This document shows positions 53,879 to 60,165 of a stretch of DNA of 60,165 nt, piece after piece. A model generated the notes under the pieces. That model was not told the DNA's origin. It searched no databases and worked only from the letters and a program-made list of their open reading frames with translations. Source of the stretch: Acidobacteriota bacterium (GTDB taxonomy: Bacteria > Acidobacteriota > Terriglobia > Bryobacterales > Bryobacteraceae); assembly GCA_016871155.1 (NCBI GenBank), contig VFZO01000010.1, forward strand, positions 1 to 60,165. Reading direction: 5' to 3'. The stretch's first letter is position 1, and each line of letters starts with the position of its first letter. The position numbers were made by a program, and so were the translations under genes.

Positions 53879-54130
53879 CCGGGTTGGACCGGCCGCATGT
53901 TCTCCACGGCAACGAAGTGCCTGCCCCGATTGGGAGAATCTGGCCGGCGTTGTGGAGATCGGGTTACCGGCACCCCGTCGCTGAACTCGGCCGCCGGACC
54001 GCAAGCCGGCGGGAGTTCGGAGGCGGCCTCGAGGCAAAACCGCTGCGTGTCCGAACTCGCCCGGCGGCGGGCGGGAATGCGGAAATAGAGGAGGGGAGCA
54101 GCCGGTCAAAGCCGCTCCCCCGCCGGACCT
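53879..54130. other. 252-base convergent intergenic region
   Basis: No gene seen. GC-rich, with the hairpin at 54093-54120 at its distal end and no other repeats or promoter-like sites recognised. Confidence 0.5.
54093..54120 (-). terminator. Probable terminator after the CHRD protein gene
   Basis: GGGGAGC (54093-54099) and GCTCCCC (54114-54120) form a 7-base stem; two further inner base pairs are possible. On the minus strand the hairpin is followed by TCCTCTATTT, a moderate U-run, 11 bases past the TAG stop. Confidence 0.5.
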
Positions 54131-56020
54131 CTACCGGACGGTGACGCTGATCGTGTTCGATACAGCGTCGCCGGCGCGCACTGCCAGCGGGCGCACACCC
54201 GGGCTGCCCGCCGTACGCACACGCACCCGGTAGAGCCCCGGCAAGCCCGGCAGCGCGGCGGCTTCCATGACTTCGGCCGGTTGACCGCCCAGGGTCGCGG
54301 AAACGCCCGCGATCCGGAAGTCGCCCGCCGCCGGAATGAGCTGGCCCGTCGCCAGCGCGGAAGCCGCCTGGCCGAAGCCCGTCCCGTAAACCGTTACACT
54401 GCCATCGCCGGAGTCGACGGCGGAAAACAGCGAGGGCGACCGCGGCGCGACGCGAATTGTCACGGCTCCGCCCGGCCCTGTGCCGTGATTCACGGCGAGT
54501 CTGACTTCGCCGGAGACCTCGAACGGAATCTGCGCGTTGATCTGCGTAGGCGAAACGAATAGCAGCGCGGCGCGTTGTCCCCCAATCTCGACCAGGCCGC
54601 CGTTCAGTGCGGAGGGCACACGCTGGCCCTCCCAGGCATCCAGGCCGGAGGTCACTTTGGCCAGGTTCCTGCCGAAGATCGTGATCAAGCCGCCGGATGC
54701 GAATCCGGCCCCTGCCGCGAGCGTTCCAGGCTGCACGGCGGCAATCTCAGGAAGGCCCGGGAAGCTCAGCACCTGCGCGCGCAGGCCGTTCGGCTCGTTG
54801 GCCGTGACCGCTGCGAGATAGACCAAGTCGGGATAGTTGATCATCCGGTCGAGCGCCGCGCGGCCGGCGCCGTCTTCGGGGATGACCGGAAATGCGTCGA
54901 TCAGAAACCGGCCCACCGGAGCGCTCCGCTGCCCAGATTGCAGCTCAGCCAGCACCGGGCCCTCCTCCGCCGTGCCACCCGCGTGCAGGCGAACGTTCCG
55001 CACGCCGCCCCGCAGGGCGCCGGTCGACCAGTCCGTAATGTTGTACAGAATGCCGGAGGTTACGGCGCCGGATTCGTCCCGCAGTACATCGGCCTCCAGA
55101 TACGCCGTCGCGTCCGCCGGACCGCCCAGGCGCGGGAAAAACACCGCCCGATCCATCTTCCGCATGACCCCCGCCAATTGGACATCACCGGCCCCCACCC
55201 GCGCCGCAAAGGAACGGGGGGCCGTCAGCAGCCGCTCCAGCATGGCACGCCGGCCCGCATCGCGCATGTCCAGTCCGAACATCGCCGTATCGGGGAATCC
55301 CGGCACGGAAGCGGCCTCGTCGCTCGGGCTGCCGAAGTCGTGCAGTGTGCCCGTGCCGCCCTCCGCAATCGCGATTCGCCACGGATAGACGCCGCGCACC
55401 GCGGGCAACGAGACGCCGCGAATCGAGCTCAATTGCGCCTGGATCATGGCTGAGTCGATCTCGCCTTCCGAAGTGCGCGTGGTGCTGGTCAGGAAGACTT
55501 CGTAACCGCGGGCGCCCGAGCCCTCCGTGATCGCGGCAAAGTAGTGAACGGCCGCTCGCTGCAAGCGGCCGCGCAGCAGGCCGTCGGGCCGGTCCTCAGT
55601 CATCACGACGACTTCGACTGAAGAAGGATCGGCCACCAGCGCGTCCAGCACCGTGATCGCGCCCACCAGCGGGCCGCCGCCTGCAAACCGGGTGCCGGTG
55701 CCCTGCCGGACGCTCAAACGGGGCTCCAGGCCGGGCCGGTACGTCAGGCCGGATCCGCGCAGTTCAATGGCCGTGATGACGTAGTCGCGCTGGGCGAAAG
55801 CCTGGCCAAACACGCCGATCACGGACGCCTTGCTGCCGCCGGCGGGATTCTGCGAACGGAAGGCCTGCAGGTAGAAAGTCATCCGGCCGGCGTCGGCGGA
55901 TTCGAGGTTGCCCTGAAACTCCACCGCCACGTTCTGTGCGGGCGGAAAAGTTGACACTTGGGAGAAAGCTGCGACCGTAGCCAGCAGCGGGATCATTGTG
56001 GATTTGAGTTGAGTAAGCAT
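54131..56020 (-). CDS. Secreted CHRD-like protein with TIGR03437-type C-terminal domain
   Basis: A 629-residue exported protein with a signal peptide (MIPLLATVAAFSQ region). Residues ~20-150 and ~155-330 look like two CHRD-type beta modules (DAGRMTFYLQAF, LRGSGLTYRPGLEP, ATAYLEADVLRDE). The last ~220 residues match the Solibacter/Bryobacterales C-terminal domain: SGGLITIFGRNLAKVT, FVSPTQINAQIPFEVSGE, VTVYGTGFGQAASALATGQ. ATG 56020 has AGGAG at 56031-56035, ten bases upstream. It is divergent from the membrane-propeller gene over 103 bases. Function unknown; surface binding is inferred. Confidence 0.8.
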   Translation of the reverse strand: MLTQLKSTMIPLLATVAAFSQVSTFPPAQNVAVEFQGNLESADAGRMTFYLQAFRSQNPAGGSKASVIGVFGQAFAQRDYVITAIELRGSGLTYRPGLEPRLSVRQGTGTRFAGGGPLVGAITVLDALVADPSSVEVVVMTEDRPDGLLRGRLQRAAVHYFAAITEGSGARGYEVFLTSTTRTSEGEIDSAMIQAQLSSIRGVSLPAVRGVYPWRIAIAEGGTGTLHDFGSPSDEAASVPGFPDTAMFGLDMRDAGRRAMLERLLTAPRSFAARVGAGDVQLAGVMRKMDRAVFFPRLGGPADATAYLEADVLRDESGAVTSGILYNITDWSTGALRGGVRNVRLHAGGTAEEGPVLAELQSGQRSAPVGRFLIDAFPVIPEDGAGRAALDRMINYPDLVYLAAVTANEPNGLRAQVLSFPGLPEIAAVQPGTLAAGAGFASGGLITIFGRNLAKVTSGLDAWEGQRVPSALNGGLVEIGGQRAALLFVSPTQINAQIPFEVSGEVRLAVNHGTGPGGAVTIRVAPRSPSLFSAVDSGDGSVTVYGTGFGQAASALATGQLIPAAGDFRIAGVSATLGGQPAEVMEAAALPGLPGLYRVRVRTAGSPGVRPLAVRAGDAVSNTISVTVR

Positions 56021-56123
56021 GGGTGTTTTGCTCCTGGCCCCACAATGTGGCCCGGGATGGGCGAAAGAAAAGTTGTCACGGGTTGTCAAAGAGTTGGTAC
56101 AACGGTTGTGGGCCTTTGTTCAC

Positions 56124-58325
56124 ATGAACTTAGCGAGACAGCAAAGCGACCCCCGTCTAGCGCAGCTAACGCGGATCCTGGCGAGCGAGTCGTTCAACGG
56201 GCCCGGGCGGATCCAGCGTTTCTTGCGATTCGTGGTGGAGGAGACCGTCGCCGGGCACGAAAATCAGATCAAGGAGTACAGTATCGGCCTGTCCGTCTAT
56301 GACAAGCCGGCCTCGTTCGACCCGAAAATCGACTCGACCGTCCGGAGTGAAGCCACGAAACTCCGGGCTCGCCTGACCGCCTATTATGAGCGCGAAGGCG
56401 CCACGGATCCCGTTGTCATCACGATTCCCCGGGGTACCTACGTCCCGTCCTTCGAAACTCGCAAGGTGGTCGCCATGCCGGAGCCCGCGCCCACGCCTGC
56501 GCCCCTGGCCGTGGAGCGCACCCCAAGACGGTGGAAACCGGCGGCGATTCTGGCCGTTCTGGGGGCCGCCGGAACAGCAACTTGGTGGTATTGGCGGCCC
56601 GCTCCCGTGCCACCCCAATCGCAACTGGTCAAGCTGACTTCGGATCTGGCGTTGAATACGACGCCCGTCTTTTCCCGCGATGGCCGGCTCGTCGTTTACT
56701 CGTCCACTCGTGGCGGCAACGGCAGCCTCGACCTTTGGATTCAGCAGGTTCCACTCTCCGGCGAGGCGCAGCGTTTGACCGGGACACCGGAGAACGAAAG
56801 CGATCCGGATCTGTCGCCGGATGGCCGGTGGATCGCGTTCCGGTCGGAACGGGACGGCGGCGGCGTCTACCTGATGCCCGTGGAAGGAGGCCAGGCGCGG
56901 CTGTTTGCTTCCGAAGGGCGCTTCCCCCGCTTTTCGCCGGACGGTCGCTGGCTGGCGTACCAGGTTGGCGATGAAATGCTGGCGGCGACCGCAGTCACCG
57001 GCGGAGCGGAGATCCGGATCGGCGCAGTCGAAGGCGGCACTCACCGGCGTGTGGCTGCCGATCTCAGCGTGGCCACCTCGCCGCTTTGGTTCGCAGATTC
57101 GCAGCGGCTGCTGTTGGACGGCTACCAGGGACAGGAGCCTGCCGGCGTACGAATGGACTGGTGGGTGGCGTACCTGGACGGCCGCCCCAGCACGAACGCG
57201 GGGATGAAGGCGGTCTTGGGGAAAACCGCGTCCTGCGTCAAGTGGAGAACTCCGCCGCCGGCGGCGTGGTCCGGCGAAAACGTGATTGCCGCCGGAACCT
57301 GTGATGGGCGCGACCTTTGGAGCATTCCTTTCTCAGTGAAGTCCGGCCAGGTGGCCGGACCGCCGGTCCGGCTGACGGTGTCCAGTGAACTCGTCGTCTC
57401 CCCGCGGACGGACTCGTCAGGACAGATCGTGTATGCGAGCACCGCTTCGAACTCCGCGCTGTGGAGCGTCTCCCTGGACGGCAAGGCCGCGCTGACCCGT
57501 TTGACCGAAACGTCCGGCCAGGAGCAGTTTCCGTCGATCTCGGCCGACGGCCGCTGGCTCGCTTTCGTGTCGGCACGATTCGGAAATCAGGACATCTGGG
57601 TGAAGGACCTGACCTCCGGCCGCGAGCGGATTCTGGTTGCCGGGCCGGATCTGCAAACCTACCCAGTGATGGACCCCGCCGGCACATCGGTGACTTGGAC
57701 GCAACTGATCCCGGATCCCAAAGACGTTGTCGGCATCAACCACGCCGCCTGGCGGACACCCGTGACGGGAGGCCCGGCCGCAAAAGTCTGCGAGCACTGC
57801 GCGGAGATGGGGCCAGGGCCGGATGGGCGGGGCCATCTCGATCTCGATGGCCGGCCCACGCAGATCGTCCTGCGGGATGCGCAGGGCGCCTACAAGCCCT
57901 ATCTGAGTCACCCGCGCCGCGACTTGATGATGGCAGTGCCGAGTCCGGACCGCCGCTGGCTGGCCTTTCAGGTCCGGCACGAAGACGACCGGCTGCATTT
58001 GTACACAGTGCCCTTCGCGTATCCGGCTCCGGCCGCGAGTGCCTGGACCCATTGGGGCGAGGGCCAGATGCCGGTGTGGGAAGCCGGCGGCTCGACGCTT
58101 TATTTCCTGTCGAATCGCGATGGCCATCCGTCGCTGTGGGGCCAGCGGATACAGGACGGACGGCCGGCCGGTGACCCATTTCCGCTGCTTCATGTCCGCG
58201 GGATGGCCCGGCGGATTGTGGCGAATAGCCCGGTCTTCCGGTGGATGAGCGCGTCCCGTACCCACATGTTCCTGCCCATCGAGGAGCGTACCGGCAACAT
58301 CTGGGTCCTGCGGGCATCCAAATGA
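56124..58325 (+). CDS. Membrane PD40 propeller with CadC-like cytoplasmic domain
   Basis: A 733-residue protein. Residues ~1-120 form a cytoplasmic domain (IQRFLRFVVEETVAGHENQI, KEYSIGLSVYDKPASFDPKI, IPRGTYVPSFE) common in Solibacter and rhizobial proteins and possibly winged-helix-like. A Pro-rich linker and one membrane helix (~135-158, WKPAAILAVLGAAGTATWWYW) lead to a periplasmic PD40 propeller (~165-733) with blades such as PVFSRDGRLVVYSS, PDLSPDGRWIAFRSERDG, PRFSPDGRWLAYQV and PSISADGRWLAFVSA. This is the CadC topology: an outside sensor linked to a DNA-binding-like head. A longer frame exists to 56019, but the domain begins after ATG 56124, which has no strong ribosome site. Confidence 0.75.
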   Translation: MNLARQQSDPRLAQLTRILASESFNGPGRIQRFLRFVVEETVAGHENQIKEYSIGLSVYDKPASFDPKIDSTVRSEATKLRARLTAYYEREGATDPVVITIPRGTYVPSFETRKVVAMPEPAPTPAPLAVERTPRRWKPAAILAVLGAAGTATWWYWRPAPVPPQSQLVKLTSDLALNTTPVFSRDGRLVVYSSTRGGNGSLDLWIQQVPLSGEAQRLTGTPENESDPDLSPDGRWIAFRSERDGGGVYLMPVEGGQARLFASEGRFPRFSPDGRWLAYQVGDEMLAATAVTGGAEIRIGAVEGGTHRRVAADLSVATSPLWFADSQRLLLDGYQGQEPAGVRMDWWVAYLDGRPSTNAGMKAVLGKTASCVKWRTPPPAAWSGENVIAAGTCDGRDLWSIPFSVKSGQVAGPPVRLTVSSELVVSPRTDSSGQIVYASTASNSALWSVSLDGKAALTRLTETSGQEQFPSISADGRWLAFVSARFGNQDIWVKDLTSGRERILVAGPDLQTYPVMDPAGTSVTWTQLIPDPKDVVGINHAAWRTPVTGGPAAKVCEHCAEMGPGPDGRGHLDLDGRPTQIVLRDAQGAYKPYLSHPRRDLMMAVPSPDRRWLAFQVRHEDDRLHLYTVPFAYPAPAASAWTHWGEGQMPVWEAGGSTLYFLSNRDGHPSLWGQRIQDGRPAGDPFPLLHVRGMARRIVANSPVFRWMSASRTHMFLPIEERTGNIWVLRASK

Positions 58326-58540
58326 TCCGTCGATGCCGGCCCACAAGTTCGGGGCTTTCGGCTCGCCCGCCGGCGGACGGCTGCCGGCATTCGCGCTGGT
58401 CCCGGCTGTAGAATCGACAGCACGAAGCCAGATTTGTTTCTCCGGAATCGACAAAGGCGGTTCACGTAGAAACCTGCGTCAAGGTGTGTGCCGGCCCGGC
58501 GCGAAACAGCGAGCTCATGCCGGGAGCCCTGCAACGCCGC
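58326..58540. other. 215-base convergent intergenic region
   Basis: No gene seen. A perfect 8-base inverted repeat, ATGCCGGC (58333-58340) and GCCGGCAT (58383-58390), lies 42 bases apart; each arm holds its own GCCGGC palindrome. It lacks a U-run and is not a standard terminator. Confidence 0.45.
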
Positions 58541-60010
58541 CTACGGCTTCGTAACAAACGCCTCAATATCGTTCGACAACTCTCCCAGCGCCGGCTTCAA
58601 GACATAAAACATGTGCCCTGCCTCAAACATTTTCGAGGTAATTTGTCCCTTGTACTTCGCAGGGAGGCCCATGTGGCTGAACGTGTATTCGGTCGCGAAG
58701 TAGGGCGTGGCCAGATCGTAGTAACCCGAGCCGATGTAAACCCGCATGTAGGGGTTCTTGGCGAACGCCGAGCGCAGCGCATCGGCCGTTTCGACATAGC
58801 GGTTGTTTCCGCCTTGGCCGTAGTCCCAGGCGCCGATGCCGCCACCGAGGATGTGATACTGCAAGTCGCTGTCGTAGCCAAGCTCACGGCGCGCGTAGTC
58901 GTTGAATACCGCCGTGTAGGGCGCGCGAATCGCTGTCATCGACGGGTCGAACTCCGGCGCGGAGGCGTTGTTCATGCCCTCCACGCCCGTGATTCGGCCG
59001 TCCAGCCGGCCGACGGTAGTGCCTTTGTCGCGCATCAGTTCCTTGGTGAAGCGCTGAATTTCAATACGCAGATCGTTCTGTTCGAGCCAGCGCTTTTCGA
59101 GCCCGGTCAGCCTGTGCAACTTGTCGATGGCCTTCTGGCGTTCGGCTGGCGTCAACCGGTCGCCCTTCGCCAGCGTAGTGGCGTACTCGCCGATGGCGTA
59201 CTGCTCGGCCTCCTTCACCGCCTCCCGAAGATCGGCCTGAATGTCTTTCGGCAACTTCTTGTGATACCAGGCGATGGCGGTGTAGGTGGGCAGGAACAGT
59301 TGATAAGGCAGATCGTTGCCGGGCGCGAACCGTACGGTCTGATACTGCAAAATACTGGAGATCAGAACGATGCCGTTGAAGGCCACGCCGCGGTCCACCA
59401 GGTAGCCGGAAACACCGGCCGCGCGAAAGGTCCCATAGCTCTCGCCGATCATGTAGAGCGGCGAGTTCCAGCGCTGATAGCGCGTCAGCCATAGGCGGAT
59501 GAAATCGCCGACGCTGCGGATGTCCCCGTCGACGCCCCAGAACTTTTTGCCCAGCTCGGGCTTGGCGGCGCGGCTGAAACCAGTGCCCACCGGATCGATA
59601 AACACCATGTCTGTGAAAGGAAGAAACGAAGCGGGATTGTCGGCCAATTCAAACGGCGGCGCTGGGTACGATCCGTCGTCCCGCATCTTGACGATCTTGG
59701 GGCCTAACACGCCCAGATGAAGCCACACCGACGACGACCCGGGCCCGCCGTTGAAGGAGAACATCAACGGCCGCTTCGCGCCGGCCGGAACGCCGTCCAG
59801 CGTGTACGCGACGAAGAACATGTGGGCTTCCGTCTCGCCCTGCTCGTTGGCGAGAGGGAGCCGGCCGGAAGTGGTGGTGTAGTTCAGCGTCCTGCCGTTC
59901 AACGTGACGGCATGTTTCTTGACGACGGGCGCCGGCTCTGCGGGTGGCTTGGCGGGTGCCGGCGCTGGCTGGGCCAGCAGCGACGCGGATAGGAATAAAA
60001 GTGCGAACAT
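58541..60010 (-). CDS. Secreted serine carboxypeptidase (peptidase S10)
   Basis: A 489-residue exported peptidase. Signal peptide 1-14 (FALLFLSASLLAQ). S10 landmarks: MFSFNGGPGSSSVW, FIDPVGTGFSRA, the nucleophile in IGESYGTFRA, the Asp in GSGYYDLATPYFAT and the His in EAGHMFYVLKP. It cleaves C-terminal residues of peptides. ATG 60010 is used; the longer frame to 60115 overlaps the transporter gene. The transporter stop lies five bases upstream, so uptake and peptide breakdown may be linked. Confidence 0.9.
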   Translation of the reverse strand: MFALLFLSASLLAQPAPAPAKPPAEPAPVVKKHAVTLNGRTLNYTTTSGRLPLANEQGETEAHMFFVAYTLDGVPAGAKRPLMFSFNGGPGSSSVWLHLGVLGPKIVKMRDDGSYPAPPFELADNPASFLPFTDMVFIDPVGTGFSRAAKPELGKKFWGVDGDIRSVGDFIRLWLTRYQRWNSPLYMIGESYGTFRAAGVSGYLVDRGVAFNGIVLISSILQYQTVRFAPGNDLPYQLFLPTYTAIAWYHKKLPKDIQADLREAVKEAEQYAIGEYATTLAKGDRLTPAERQKAIDKLHRLTGLEKRWLEQNDLRIEIQRFTKELMRDKGTTVGRLDGRITGVEGMNNASAPEFDPSMTAIRAPYTAVFNDYARRELGYDSDLQYHILGGGIGAWDYGQGGNNRYVETADALRSAFAKNPYMRVYIGSGYYDLATPYFATEYTFSHMGLPAKYKGQITSKMFEAGHMFYVLKPALGELSNDIEAFVTKP

Positions 60011-60015
60011 ACCGA

Positions 60016-60165
60016 CTAGTGTAAAGCGCGAATCGGCTTGCGCGGATCGATGAACACCCAGCACACCGCGCCCACCAGAAACAGCGCGCCGCTGACCACC
60101 AGGGCGAGATTCCAATCTCCAAACCGTTGCACGATCTGTGCGAGAATCAGCGGCGAAAGAAACCC
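60016..60165 (-). CDS. Major facilitator transporter, C-terminal end only (partial)
   Basis: The last 49 codons of a gene that continues beyond the window. The reading frame gives GFLSPLILAQIVQRFGDWNL, then a membrane helix ALVVSGALFLVGAVCWVFID and the tail PRKPIRALH before TAG at 60016-60018. This is the typical final helix and FIDPxKPI end of MFS hexuronate- or anion-type permeases. Confidence 0.8.
   Translation of the reverse strand, partial: GFLSPLILAQIVQRFGDWNLALVVSGALFLVGAVCWVFIDPRKPIRALH

Overview
This 60 kb, high-GC window reads as a chromosomal segment of an Acidobacteriota bacterium, most likely of the Bryobacterales/Solibacter group. Lineage markers are two MacB/FtsX-like 'ADOP' orphan permeases, two very large Oar-like TonB receptors with an N-terminal carboxypeptidase-regulatory-like domain, a secreted protein ending in the Solibacter-type C-terminal domain (TIGR03437-like), many short secreted beta-propeller proteins, and Tat-exported Gfo/Idh/MocA oxidoreductases. 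No tRNA, rRNA, transposase, integrase or CRISPR array was seen. Assignments rest on recognising motifs by eye, not on database searches.

Layout. 1-10 kb: a GNAT-tailed protein of unknown role, an ADOP permease, a PEP-CTERM surface protein, a SAM methyltransferase, an orphan fused TssB-TssC contractile-sheath protein and an HlyD-type membrane-fusion protein. 10-15 kb: a secreted propeller protein coupled to a nidogen/Ig-repeat surface protein, and an esterase-like hydrolase. 15-19 kb: two divergent gene sets (CDP-alcohol phosphatidyltransferase + GtrA; class III aminotransferase + Gfo/Idh/MocA oxidoreductase + small protein) that could build and move an aminated lipid headgroup. 19.4-23 kb: an ADOP permease fused to a GAF-like region and an apparently intact SpoIIE/RsbU-type PP2C phosphatase. 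23-29 kb: proS, a methyltransferase, a collagen-like secreted protein and a YncE-like/phosphoesterase protein. 29.6-30.8 kb: two small secreted proteins.

30.8-38.3 kb holds a complete Tol-Pal cluster on the minus strand (tolQ-tolR-tolA/tonB-tolB-pal-cpoB), continuing into a CBM9-like secreted protein, a DeoC-family protein that lacks key catalytic residues, and an amidohydrolase. 38.4-46 kb: a YtcJ-like amidohydrolase, a TonB receptor, an NtrY-like sensor kinase and an NtrC-like regulator, all on the minus strand. 46.2-49.1 kb: rpmB with a strong bidirectional terminator, an AAA ATPase and a divergent orphan secretin. 49.2-53.9 kb: a second TonB receptor coupled to a Tat-exported oxidoreductase. 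54-60.2 kb: a CHRD/TIGR03437-type secreted protein, a divergent membrane propeller with a CadC-like cytoplasmic domain, an S10 peptidase and the tail of an MFS transporter.

The region is gene-dense. Six of nine convergent gene pairs overlap or have stop codons one base apart, and ATGA-type start/stop overlaps are common. The most unusual items are the permease-phosphatase fusion, the compact TssB-TssC fusion, the active-site-depleted DeoC in the Tol-Pal cluster, and the Ig-repeat protein whose paired cysteines are spaced exactly 72 residues apart in four successive repeats.
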